64,000 nt of DNA from Bidens hawaiensis (Eukaryota; Streptophyta; Magnoliopsida; Asterales; Asteraceae): the NCBI GenBank assembly GCA_021521415.1, contig JAIQDT010000107.1, positions 2,852,001 through 2,916,000 on the forward strand. The letters are read 5' to 3'. The notes below the pieces were generated by a model. That model was not told the origin of the DNA. It made no database searches and saw nothing but the letters and a program-made list of their open reading frames with translations. The translations under genes were made by a program, and so were the position numbers. Below are positions 1 to 9,942 of the stretch, piece by piece; position 1 is the first letter of the stretch; every line of letters starts with the position of its first letter.

Positions 1-723
1 TGGGAGACCTTTAGTCATCGGATCCGCTAGCATATTATGTGTACTAATATACTCAATATAAAGTTTATTTTCCTCAACTCGTTCACGCACGAACAAATAC
101 TTTGTATCAAGATATAAACCAGCTCCAGTTGAACTGTTACTATTCGAGAAATTAACGGCAGCTGAATTATCACAATAAAGCTTCAACGGTCTAGAAATGG
201 AATTGACTATTTTGAGTCCAAAGATCAGATTTTTAAGCAACATGCCATGACATGTAGCATTATAAATTATATATCCTGCCATCATAGTGGAAGTTGTCGT
301 CAACTGTTGTTTATGACTCCTCTATAAAATGGGCCCGCCTGCTAACATAAAGATATACCCCAAAGTGAACTTCTTGTCATCTTTGCATTTAACAAAGTCA
401 GAATCAGAATAACCTGCCACTTCCAAATTATCACTTTTTCTATAAGTCAATTTGTAGTCTTTCGTCATTTGAAGATATCGAAGCACATTCTTAGCCGCTT
501 TCCAGTGTTCAAGGCCAGGATTAGTCTGATAACAGCCTAATATTCCCGAAATATAAGCAATGTTTGGGCGAGCACAAACCTGAGCATACATACGGCTCCC
601 GACTGCTAATGCATGAGGCATCAATCTCATTTGCTCCTTTTCAACATCTGTTTTCGGACGTTGGAATGCCCCGAAAACGTCTCCTTTAATTACTGGAGCT
701 GCAGTTAGGTTACAATGTTGCAT
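1..723 (-). pseudogene. Copia pol 3' part: RT end and RNase H remnant
   Basis: Minus-strand translation shows the conserved tail of a copia polyprotein. The block at 723-322 has the RPNIAYISGILGCY and HWKAAKNVLRYL stretch typical of the RT-RNase H junction. Nearer the edge are RNase H words such as LYCDNSAAVNFSNS (about 205-150) and, at 1-40, a LADPMTKGLP-like C terminus. The frame is interrupted near 320. It would have encoded the ribonuclease that removes RNA from the cDNA hybrid. The end of pol and the 3' LTR lie left of the window. Confidence 0.85.
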
Positions 724-899
724 TTTGTAACGAATAAGGACATGATCAATTTAGGCCCTTTGAGAAAATCCCAAGATTCCTTTGTGTCTGTTTTGGTGAA
801 TTTGATGCCAATAACATAAGAAGCATCTCCGAGATGCTTCATGTCAAAGTTATGTGAGAGTAATCACTTCGACTCTTGCAACATGTCTAAACTATTACT

Positions 900-1449
900 T
901 TCCAATAATATATCATTTATGTAAAGGACAAGTATAGTAAACTCCCACTCATCTTGAGGTAGGTGCATTGATCCACTTGATTCTTTGCAAAACCTTGTTT
1001 CTTCATGACTTCATCAAACTTTAGGTACCATTGGCGTGATGCTTGTTTCAACCCATATATTGACTTTTTGAGCTTAGAGACTAGATGTTCTTTACCTTCA
1101 GGTTTAAAACCTTCAGGTTGTTTCATGTACACTTCTTCGTCTAAATTGCCGTTAAGGAAAACGGTTTTCACGATCATCTGATGCAACTCTAAATCAAAAT
1201 GAGCTACTAGGGCCATAACGATCCTTAATAAATCTTTTGGAGAGACAGGTGAAAAGTCTCTTGATAGTCAATTCCCTCTTTTTGAGTGTAGCCTTTTGCA
1301 ACCAATCTCGCTTTATAGCATTCAATGTTCCCATTTGGATCAAGTTTTGTTTTAAACACCCATTTACATCCTACGGGTTTGACACCGTTGGGCAATTCTA
1401 CCAAATCCCAAACGTCATTTTTCCTCATGGAGTCAAGCTCATCAATCAT
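900..1449 (-). pseudogene. Copia reverse transcriptase core remnant
   Basis: Minus-strand pieces in two frames encode the RT palm and fingers. The first block (1449-1225) contains [20 protein letters not shown] and [12 protein letters not shown]. The second (1216-917) contains FLNGNLDEEVYMKQPEGF and KKSIYGLKQASRQWY. The catalytic box usually written YVDD is still visible near 940-905, but reads YIND in the decayed frame. A frameshift near 1220 separates the blocks. The order and spacing match copia RT closely, so the assignment is firm although the gene is dead. Confidence 0.88.
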
Positions 1450-1518
1450 CGATTATATCACTGCTTAGGGCTTCGTTATAAGAGATAGGATCAATAAGCT
1501 TTCCAGCGTTAGCTTCAG

Positions 1519-1958
1519 TCAGGTAGACATAATCATCAAAATTAGTAGGTCTTCTGGACCTGGATGACCTCTTGAGTTGATTAGCAAGTTCAGCACTGTC
1601 TTGGTTTGAGTGTTTGATGTGCCTACATTTTTTGTTATAACGGGCTTTAAGTGTGGAAAAGTTGGTGCAGTAGGTTCAATTGCATGGGGTACAAGAGGAA
1701 TAACCGGAGTTACAATAATCGACGAGTCTTCCCCCGCATCTTGTAGTTCTTTCAATTCTTCATAAGGGTTAGTACTGCTCCCACTGATCTTGTAATCCTC
1801 CAGGAACACGACACGCTTGGTTTATATAATACGAGTGACATGGGAAGGACAATAGAAACGATAACCCTTTGAATTTTCAGGATACTCGATAAAGAAGCAT
1901 GTAACAGTTTTAGGAACAAGTTTTTTTGGGAAAGAGATATAAAGTTTTGCTTAAGCAA
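1519..1958 (-). pseudogene. Copia integrase-RT linker remnant
   Basis: Low-complexity minus-strand sequence rich in Glu, Ser, Thr and Pro lies between the integrase C terminus and the RT start. It includes a short VFLEDYKISG-like start, as often found in the variable linker of copia pol. It has stops and a frame change near 1800. Identification rests on position between recognised domains, not on motifs. Confidence 0.6.
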
Positions 1959-1959
1959 T

Positions 1960-2660
1960 ACAGCCCCATACTTTCATATAATTAAGGCTTGGTTTCGTTC
2001 ATGTCCAAATTTCATAAGGAGTTTTAGGGGCAGACTTAGAAGGAACTCTATTGAGTATATGAACGACTGCTTTTAAGCTTCAGTCCAGAGAAATAGAGGT
2101 AAATTGGTGTTGGCTAACATACTGCGTACCATATCCATAAGGGTTTGATTTCTCCGTTCAGCGACACCATTTTGCTGAGGAGTACCTGGCATGGTATATT
2201 AGTTCACGATCCCATGGCCCTTACCAAACTCATAAAATGGACCAGGGGCCTGACCCACATCAGTATGTCTTCCATAATATTCACATCCTCTATCTGACCT
2301 GACAACTTTTATTTGACGATCTAATTGTTTTTCAACTTAAGTTTTATGATCTTTAAAAGTTGTAACAGATTCAGGTTTTTCCTTAATGAGACACAAGTAC
2401 ATATAGCGGGAATAATCATTAATGAAAGTGATAAATGAAGTATGTCGAATTATGCCAGCAACGGAGTAAGGACCACTAATATCAATATGAATGAGTTCTA
2501 ATAAATTAGAGCTCCAAGTGGCAAATTTCTTATTTGTTAATGTCATTTTACGTTTAAGGCATTTGACATGTGTTCCAAAATCGGTGAAATTGAGATGTGG
2601 TAAGGTATCATAAAGTTTAATACATAAACCAGTTTTCATTATTAATTGTAAAGTTTCCAT
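1960..2660 (-). pseudogene. Copia integrase remnant
   Basis: The N-terminal part (2660-2337) carries the ELIHIDISGPYS stretch with the first catalytic Asp and the FINDYSRYMY block. Further on, the minus strand at about 2200-2050 reads TPQQNGVAERRNQTLMD followed by a SMLANTNLPLFLW-like segment, which contains the catalytic Glu region. The segment between, with the second Asp, is damaged by stops. The enzyme would insert element cDNA into the genome. Frame breaks near 2335 and 2220 make it a pseudogene. Confidence 0.85.
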
Positions 2661-2675
2661 AACCTTGACTTCAAG

Positions 2676-2924
2676 TTATTTATCATTCCCCAGTCTTAGT
2701 GTTCTTTGGTTTCTTTCTAGCTTCCGGATTGAAAGGAATCCCTGAGTAGAATTGGTCACATGAACCATAGGACCAGAATCAAACCACCATGTATTAGTAG
2801 GAACAATTAAATTATAGGACACAAATATCATAAAGAGATCATTACCTTTCTTAGCCAGCCACTCCTTAAAGTCTGAGCAGTCCTTTTGCTTATGAATATA
2901 CTTCTTACAGAACTTGCAGAAAGG
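2676..2924 (-). pseudogene. Copia gag zinc knuckle and protease start
   Basis: The minus strand shows a CCHC knuckle (CKFCKKYIHKQKDC) followed by FKEWLAKKGN, and then the aspartic protease active-site region WWFDSGPMVHVTN with its Asp-Ser-Gly. Upstream it abuts the solo LTR at 2930. The gag frame resumes in phase at 5516 beyond that LTR, apart from one TAG codon at 5529-5527. This shows that the LTR inserted into the gag coding sequence. Confidence 0.85.
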
Positions 2925-3026
2925 CTTTCTGATGTGTTTCAAAACACAAAGCGTTTTATCATGTTTTTTTGTTGTTTTGTGTGTAAACCTTTAACGAATA
3001 TAACTTGTTCTTGTATGAAATTAAAT

Positions 3027-3274
3027 GTTTGTGTTAGGGCTGTCACTTTTACCGAAACCCGAAACCCAACCCGAAAAAACACGTACCCGAACCCGAACTA
3101 ACCCGACCCGAAAAACCCGAACCCGAGAAAAGGCTAACCCGAACCCGAACCGAAGTAATTCGGGTTGGTTCTCGGGTTTTATTTATAAGTTTCGGGTAAA
3201 CCCGAATAACTCGAATAAACTATTAGAATTGAAATTAAATATATTTTTAGGTATAATTGGCTTAGTCTTAGCCA

Positions 3275-3347
<73 letters not shown>

Positions 3348-3394
3348 TAAATCGGCGGCTTCGTCGTTCGAATTGTAGCCTGGAGAAGCGTCCG

Positions 3395-3430
<36 letters not shown>

Positions 3431-3973
3431 TGCCGGAGAGGGTGAGAGCCCCGGTCGTGCCCGGGCCCTGTCGCACCACAAGGCGCTGTCTACGCATTAT
3501 CAGAATCTGGACCTAATCGATTGTTGTCATTAAAACTATTAAAGATCGATTGTTTATTGTTAATTTATGTTTTTCGTTTATTTTAACAGCAACAGTAACC
3601 AAAAAACCAAATCACGCCCGATTGAAGATTATTATGGTTCGCGTTAATTTTACTCTTCTTTAAGATTGTTTAATCAAGTTATGTTGGTTTTTTATTTGAT
3701 TATTTGTTTACGAGCAAAACATAATAGTTGTTTTAATTTTAGCATTATAGTTTTTTTATTTTATTTTTGTTTTTTTGTTTTGTTTTCTCGGATACTCGAA
3801 ACCCGATTAACCCAACCCGAAAAAACCTGAACCCGAATTACCCGAACCCGAAAAACCCGTGAGAGATTTGGGTTGGGTTTCGGGTCAAGATTTAAAACTT
3901 TGAAACCCGAATAACCCGACCCGAAAAACCCGAAACCTGAAAAAGGAACCCAAAGAACACCCCTAGTTTGTGT
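3027..3973. mobile_element. Non-autonomous hAT element with 8-bp TSD
   Basis: The element occupies 3035-3965 (931 bp), flanked by the 8-bp duplication GTTTGTGT (3027-3034 and 3966-3973). It starts TAGGGCTGTCA and ends with the inverse of TAGGGGTGTTC, an imperfect hAT-type terminal repeat. Subterminal regions on both sides are packed with CCCGAA and CCCGAACCC words, possible transposase-binding repeats. There is no transposase reading frame. A 25S rRNA fragment sits in the left half. It is nested in the solo LTR at 2930-5511. Confidence 0.88.
3275..3494 (+). pseudogene. Nuclear 25S rRNA 5'-region fragment captured in hAT
   Basis: About 220 bp match the sense strand near the 5' end of plant 25S rRNA. 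They start at CAATAAGCGGAGGAAAAG, continue through CCCTTAGTAACGGCGAGCGA and GGACCGGGCCCAAGTCCCC, and end at AGGCGCTGTCTACG. It is GC-rich against AT-rich surroundings, and a few substitutions from the rRNA sequence I recall are evident. No other rDNA is nearby, so it is a captured fragment and not a functional rRNA gene. Confidence 0.92.
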
Positions 3974-5479
3974 ATATGATAGGTCCCATGTTGAAGAGAG
4001 CGAAAAAATGAGATTAATGAAGAAAGAATCGGCTCAAACGGGAGTCGGATGAAGTCGGTATGTGCGTTTGTAGATAAACGAGTCAGAAAACGAAGAAACG
4101 AGTACCCAGGACCTGGCTGCGCTACACGACCAGGTCAGGCATCCAGGCCCATGCTACACGGCATCCCACATGTCCCCAAGGTTGCCAAGAATATTCAAGA
4201 ATCAGCTACCCCGTCTATTTTGTCTTCTAGTGGGCCTTGTGGGCTTGTTTTGACCTATTTTATATTAGGAAGGAGATTTTTAAATATATATAAACCCTAA
4301 AACCCTATGAACGATTTTTATTCAAATTTTCAGCCACCACACCTGCTCTAGAGGAGAAACCAAGGAGGACAAGCTTACGGTTCTATCTTTTATCCTTCGG
4401 TTGTCGGTTTTGACTATTTATATCTATTTTATCTACTGTTCATTGATTATGGTTGGCTAAACCTCTTTGTTCTACCTAGGTTAGATGATTATTATTCGGT
4501 TTTGATGAACTAAATGGATTGTTTTATTAATATGACTTGAATTGCTATTGAAAGTTTGGTTTAATGATGAATTAGGTTGTGTTTAGTGGCTGTGATTTTA
4601 TTGGTTTTATCTCATAATCTCGTGCTTCGGTTAATTGAATTGGTTTTGATTGATTGTTGCATGTTTAATTCTGTACTTTGTGTTTAGAGGTTGTTTGCGG
4701 TAGGTACAACCGTAGAGTTTGGTTGAGATTGTTAATTGATTGAATTCAGCGGGTAAGCAGCTTCTTATAGATCGAGAGGTGATAGGAAGTAAAGTCGTCT
4801 CATTGCTTTTACTTGTAAGGATTAGGATCGCGCGAGCGGGTTCGGTTCTTGTCGGGTTTGGGTTTGTGAGCGATTAGTTGGTCTAGTTTAAGTTAAACCA
4901 AATGTTCCTCTATCCTTGGTTGCGTAGTATTCGTTTCCATTAGGGTCGTGTGTCGGTGAGACCGAGAGGAGAGTCGACATTAGAGCACCTTAGCATTCGT
5001 TTCCCGGTTTATTCTTAAAATCAATTAAGTGTAAGTTAGAGTTTGTTGTTGAGACCGAGAGGTGATCTAGCTTTCTTGAGAGAACCTTAGTAGTGTCATC
5101 TTTAGATACCGGTGTCATGAGATCATTCAATCCATTAGCTCGTTAGACCGTCAATTTGATTCTTACCTAGGTAGAAGTTTTCTCCATTTGCAGTTAAGGT
5201 TCTAAGTTTCATTAAGTGTTTCGTTAAGTTAAGTTTATTAATTTAGTTAAAGTAAGTTAGGTCAAGTAGTTTAATTAAATTAAAAATCAAATAAAATATT
5301 GTTCTTAGGTGAGTCTTAGTTAGGGTTTAGTATTAAGATCGTTCTCTCGTGTCCTTGTGTTCGATACTCGGACTTCCTTAGGCTATACTATTTACGATCG
5401 GTACACTTGCTGGTTGTGTGAATTTTAGGTTTTTCGTTTATATAAATTTAAAGCTTAAGTTGCGGGTTTTGGTTTAATT

Positions 5480-5500
5480 ATATATATATATATATATATT
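5480..5500. repeat. (TA)n microsatellite
   Basis: A short alternating TA run near the 3' end of the solo LTR. Confidence 0.9.
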
Positions 5501-5516
5501 TTCGCACATCACTTTC

Positions 5517-5744
5517 TAGTGGAGTTCTAAGAGCAGGATGAAGCACCTGTATTAGTCCTATAAACTATAGCAAACTCCTTACTTGGATTAGTGCCCTTCC
5601 TCTTCTTGGAACTGGTGGCAAGGTAAGCAACTTCAGGTTTATCCTTCTTCATACGCTCTTCCTCTTGCACGCGCATAGCAATCAGCTCACTCATAGTCCA
5701 TTTGTCGTTCAGGGTGTTGTAAATGATCTTGAAAGCTTCATAGG
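5517..5744 (-). pseudogene. Copia gag fragment
   Basis: The minus strand encodes a gag stretch with YEAFKIIYNTLNDKWTMSEL and MRVQEEERMKKDKPEVAYLA, typical of the copia gag segment just before the zinc knuckle. It is cut on its N-terminal side by the gypsy LTR that begins at 5745 and on its C-terminal side by the solo LTR TSD. A TAG at 5529-5527 is the only visible stop. Joined conceptually with 2924-2676 it is one gag-protease frame. Confidence 0.85.
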
Positions 5745-8090
5745 TGTAACAACTCGGATTTTCCAATTTACATTACCCAACTCGCTTTTATGTTTGGGAA
5801 ATTTTATCAAGTCATTTCTATTATTTTAATATTTGGTTTTAAATATTTATATAATTATTAAAATACTTTGAGTTATCCTAGACTAAAACTTTAACCCATA
5901 TCTGTTTCCACCTCATTAGTACAGGGACCAATCTGCAAAATCTTTATAATTTTATATCAAAACCCATATACCCGGTTACCTTTATCCAAACCCATGACCC
6001 ATATCGCATACCAATATACCTAACTTGATTCCTTGAGCCATAATACTCGTCATAATCATGGAAATTGGATCGATAACCTTATACTTCTTACTTAATTCGA
6101 CCTTGCTAACACTATAGATTAGGAAAGTGGATCAAGTTGATGCGTATTGTCTTATTTTAAGAACCGTCATTTGCATACGTGTGGATATAGTATATAGAGA
6201 TCACAAAAATTCAATTAGACATTCATACACCATCTCATTCACCCTGCGATCAAAAGCCCTAGCTTTAATTGCGTTATTACAGCCGTTTGCTCTGTGTTAT
6301 TGATTCTTCTTTGCCGTCGGCTTTATCTTTCAATTAAATAGCAAGTCTGGCATCGTTAAAGGTAATAAATTGGTGTAACGAGTTCGTCTTTTGACCATTA
6401 ATCTATAACCCTAACGTTAACCAAATTAATAGTTAACAGATTGATCAATTGATTAATCTAGGGTTTTTTTTTGTAAATATGGTTCGTTGTTCGTCTAATT
6501 TATATTTTATCTATTTGTGGATGTATTCAATTAGCACCCCAGCGCAGCTGGAGGTGCGCGTTTTTGATGATTTGGATCGACTAGGTTGCACGGATTCGAG
6601 TCCCGGCAGCCCTGTTTTGAGGTTTTTATTTTTGGAATTTTTTTACTAATCGTATTAAAAGAATTAAATAATATTATTAATATTATAAAAACCTGTAAAT
6701 AATTTATATTTTTATAAAACCGACATCCTAACTAATCTCGTTTCCAAATCTTGGTTAACATAATATACATACATATATATTATTTTTAAAAGGTTGATAA
6801 AGGTTTTTTAAGGTTAAAAAAAGATTGTTTATTTAAAAATATAATTAAATATATATTATACCTTATTGTAATTGTTTAAGTTAAGTACTTTATAAAAAAT
6901 CACATTTTATATAAATATTACATATATTATTATTTATTATCTACTGTTTATTATTTACAATATTAATATAAAAGAAATCTTATTTAATAATAAAAATATA
7001 TACTAAAGGTATTTTAGTAAGATAAATATTTTAAAGCAATCTCTTGATATAATCGATTCAAAAAATACAAATATTTATTTAGTTAAGTTTTTTATTTATA
7101 AATAATTTTATATAATTAAATATATATTATTTAAAACTTGTTAAGTTAAGGTAATATTATAGCATATAAAGTAAAACTATTAATATTTAACTTTCGTTAG
7201 AATACACCTAATCATCGAATCTTTATCTAATCTTAGTTCCGTTATTCAAATTATATTTATTTCCGCAAATATTCTTTATTATGATTTCTCGTCGGTGTTT
7301 TCCCGAATAGCTTGATCTACCTTTATCTTTCTTATTGAACCATTCCCTCTTGCTTATTTACTAAGGTGAGTATCTCACTCCCCTTTTTACTTATTTTAAA
7401 TCTTTTGGGGACATATGCGTATTTACATTATTTATCTATTATCTAGTATTCAAAACCGCAATTGTTTAATCCTTGTGTGTATATCAGTTTATGCCTAACT
7501 TGCTATTTTCTTACTTGGTTTATTTGAACGCATTTTGGTGAAGGTCCTTATTATAGTATGATCATACGACTATATTTGGCAACCGATGCCCATTTTTATG
7601 GCAACGATTTAGTCCTTGTTTGGTAACCATTGTCCATTTATATGGAATTGGTTGAGCCCTCTCTTTATGGTTTGATTGATTGTGTATGTGCTATGGCTTA
7701 ACTGTTTTTTCTCACATGAACAGTTTGCATCTTTCTTTATTTATTATATATTATTATTGTTGTGTCTTAAACTGGTGTTTTACTCACTCAACGTGTGTTG
7801 TTGACAAACCTTTCTATTTTATACGCATATGCAGGTTATTGAACTAGATGCAAGATTTGGTGAAGACTTAGTGAAGAATTTAAGTTAGAAAAATTTTAAT
7901 CAAGATCATTTGTGATATATATTATATTGTTGTATGATTATGGATTTTTGTACTCTGTAGTTGAATTATTTTAATCATTTATTCGAATTAAATAGATATT
8001 GTCACTTTTAAATATTGCATAATAGTACCTTGAGAGTTGTGAACAATCAGCTCACGCCCCGACATTTCCGCCTTAGGTTAGGGTGTGACA
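5745..8090 (+). repeat. 5' LTR of gypsy-like element
   Basis: The LTR is 2346 bp, from TGTAACAACTCGG to TTAGGGTGTGACA. It contains a tRNA-like module (6533-6612), a very AT-rich middle (6650-7250), a consensus splice donor AAGGTGAGT (about 7362-7370) and a matching acceptor TATGCAGGTT (about 7829-7838). A short imperfect tandem repeat lies at 7550-7650. It is homologous to 16934-17671 plus 22067-22580, and in reverse to the solo LTRs at 11075-16187 and 17672-22061. Confidence 0.88.
6533..6612 (+). other. tRNA-like module inside LTR
   Basis: An A-box-like CAGCGCAGCTGG (about 6540-6551) and a B-box-like GATTCGAGTCC (6593-6603, one mismatch to GGTTCGANTCC) lie about 54 bp apart. They are followed by a CGGCAGCC end and T-runs, which could act as Pol III terminators. 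It begins about 790 bp from the LTR start. It does not fold as a convincing functional tRNA by eye, so I call it tRNA-like and not a tRNA gene. Confidence 0.65.
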
Positions 8091-8092
8091 GA

Positions 8093-8106
8093 TTGACATC
8101 AGAGCC
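8093..8106 (+). other. Primer-binding site (tRNA-iMet type)
   Basis: TTGACATCAGAGCC begins 2 bp after the LTR and resembles the usual plant initiator-methionine tRNA primer site TTGGTATCAGAGCC, with two changes. Confidence 0.8.
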
Positions 8107-8872
8107 GAAGGTTTAAGATAGGTTGTTAATGATGCTTTAGTAACATGCTTAGGAGCTTCATACGTACTTCTCTATTTACCTTATGTGTTTATTTAATTGT
8201 TTACAGCTTTCCTATATAATTAATTATTTATTATTATATTGTTATGCGCACACACACAACTTCAAGGCTATGCCTCAACCTTCAAAGAAATTTTTTAAAA
8301 AATTATTTTAAATCAAAGTAGATTGTCTTTTATTTTTAGGAAATTCCTTAAGAATTCCCTACTTTTGTTTTTACTCTTCACCTTAAGGCAAGGTAGTGTG
8401 ACAAGTTCATGTCGTAACCTGGAAGGGGGGGAGTACCATGAGTTGAGCCTTGGCAAACCGGTTTCGAGAACCCAAGGTAAGACGATATTCCTTACCTGGA
8501 GGATATCTTGTCCATAGTACTCAAGCTTATAGCCCAAAACGGGAACACAACTGTTATACGACCGACACCTTAGGTTATTTTAAACAGAATTCACGGCCGT
8601 TCGTGGCTAAATTCGGTTTTTTCGATTATTGTGTTTTATTATTTAAATGAAACTTGGTTTTAAATAATCCAAACTATGGCCTATTGGTAAATATCCATCC
8701 CAACTTTACACTTGCCTACTGGCAGTACCAACTACTTGTGCATTTGTTTTTAACGGGCCGCGACTAACGGATGTTAACTCCGTTAGTCTTTTTCTGACGT
8801 GGCCAACCCAGTTGGCAAAAACTTGATTACGTGGAACATGACGTGGCGGCTGACTGTGTGTTAGCAGACCAG

Positions 8873-8923
8873 TCATAATAATAATAATAATAATAATAAC
8901 AACAACAACAACAACAACAACAA

Positions 8924-9000
<77 letters not shown>
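8873..9000. repeat. (AAT)n/(AAC)n microsatellite in MULE left arm
   Basis: Long runs of AAT with an interior AAC block. The right arm has a shorter ATT run (about 9678-9705), so the microsatellite expanded asymmetrically. Poly-Ile and poly-Leu reading frames here are artefacts. Confidence 0.95.
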
Positions 9001-9004
<4 letters not shown>

Positions 9005-9156
9005 CCCTAACTCCCCACCCATTTCTTTCCCACCCCAACCATCGTCTTCTTCAATCAAATGCCAAAGGGCTACCATTATAATTACAGTTACAATCTCATC
9101 TCATTTCTCGCAAAATTGTCCGTCAAAACCCAAATTCCGACTTCAATTGGATTATT

Positions 9157-9435
9157 ATGAAGCACGTTAAGAAGCCGTTGCAAAATCCGATCCTACGGGA
9201 GAACGATACGCCGTCGCCAAACCCTAGCCCTAGCAAGCAGGTGAAGCATTCGAGTCGGAAACAGAAGCTGTTGAAGGAGAATGATCCGCCGTGTGAGATT
9301 ACAGATGCGCCAGGTTCGCCTTGTGTTGGAAAAGTGAAGTCACCGCTTCCGCCGATGGCTAATGTGTTGAAGCGGAAGCTGAGTAATGATTTTATGGTGG
9401 AGAGTGGTGTGGCTAGAGCTGATACTGGAGTGAAG
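9157..9435 (+). pseudogene. Kinesin-12 (PAKRP1-like) first-exon fragment captured by MULE
   Basis: The 93 codons from the ATG at 9157 resemble the N-terminal extension of plant phragmoplast kinesin-12 (PAKRP1/KIN12A type). Matching features are an MKH start, the NPSPSK segment, a basic SRKQKLLKEND region, KSPLPP, a NVLKRKLS motif and a final ADTGVK just where the motor domain would begin. A consensus splice donor (GTAAGT, 9436-9441) follows immediately, so the capture came from genomic DNA and includes exon 1 plus the intron start. The motor domain is absent. In the family this part precedes the microtubule motor used in the phragmoplast. The frame is open through the donor to 9573, but a functional product is unproven. 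Confidence 0.78.
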
Positions 9436-9441
9436 GTAAGT

Positions 9442-9610
9442 CGAGATCTGAAGGGAAGCCGTCGAGATCTGGAGACCATTGATGATCTTAATCATCGTCT
9501 TCTTCGTGGAGATGAAGATGAAGATCCGCCATTGATGGAAGAAGATTTGGGGGATCGTAAAGGTTTGTTCTAGTCTACAGCATTGAATCAAAAAATTTGA
9601 TCATTTAACA
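9442..9610 (+). other. Unassigned captured DNA in MULE core
   Basis: The sequence follows the kinesin exon donor and precedes the right arm. It is purine-rich, including a GATGAAGATGAAGATCC stretch, and may be intron or a second captured fragment. I do not recognise it. Confidence 0.4.
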
Positions 9611-9674
9611 AAGACTGGATTTGATTGAAGAAGACGATGGTTGGGGTGGGAAAGAAATGGGTGGGGGAGTTAGG

Positions 9675-9706
<32 letters not shown>

Positions 9707-9942
9707 GACTGGTCTGCTAATACACATTCAGGCGCCACGTCATGTTCCACGTAATCAAGTTTTTGCCAACTGGGTTGGCCACGTCAGAAAAAGACTAACG
9801 GAGTTAACATCCGTTAGTCGCGGCCCGTTAAAAACAAATGCACAAGTAGTTGGTACTGCCAGCAGGCAAGTGTAAAGTTGGGATGGATATTTACCAATAG
9901 GCTATAGTTGGGATTATTTAAAACCAATTTTCCTTATTTAAA

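Larger units (their letters stand above)
2925..5516 (+). mobile_element. Solo LTR (Tat-like family) with 5-bp TSD
   Basis: The LTR runs from 2930 to 5511, begins TGATGTG and ends CACATCA (perfect short inverted termini), and is flanked by CTTTC at 2925-2929 and 5512-5516. Without the hAT element nested in it, it is about 1.64 kb. Its 3' part (about 5330-5511) resembles two other LTRs here: 18887-20547 in the same orientation and 26058-27785 in reverse. No internal region is present, so it is a solo LTR, normally the product of LTR-LTR recombination. The Tat-like label is an inference from LTR style only. Confidence 0.88.
1..5744 (-). mobile_element. Decayed Ty1/copia retrotransposon, interrupted
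   Basis: Read on the minus strand, the tract gives copia domains in the usual order: gag (5744-5517), CCHC knuckle and protease (2924-2676), integrase (about 2660-2030), reverse transcriptase (about 1449-500) and RNase H running off the left edge. Stops and frameshifts separate nearly every block, so it is an old inactive copy. Gag is split by a solo LTR (2930-5511). Gag is also cut at 5744/5745 by a gypsy element, and I do not find its more N-terminal part on the far side. Neither copia LTR lies in the window. Confidence 0.9.
8639..9942. mobile_element. Gene-capturing Mutator-like element (Pack-MULE type)
   Basis: The element spans 8648-9933 (1286 bp), flanked by a perfect 9-bp duplication TTATTTAAA (8639-8647 and 9934-9942). 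Long terminal inverted arms (about 8648-9062 and 9611-9933) start near GGAAAATTGG and include the near-palindrome CTAACGG/CCGTTAG and an ATT/AAT microsatellite in each arm. The unique middle (9063-9610) carries a kinesin-12 first exon. No transposase is present. Its arms share the CGACTAACGGA block with the MULE at 13488-14743. Confidence 0.9.

Noticed and set aside
3275..3494. Functional rRNA gene
   Set aside because: Only about 220 bp of 25S is present, with substitutions, inside a hAT element.
8706..9076. Poly-Ile and poly-Leu reading frames over 60 codons
   Set aside because: They are translations of the trinucleotide microsatellite in the MULE arm.
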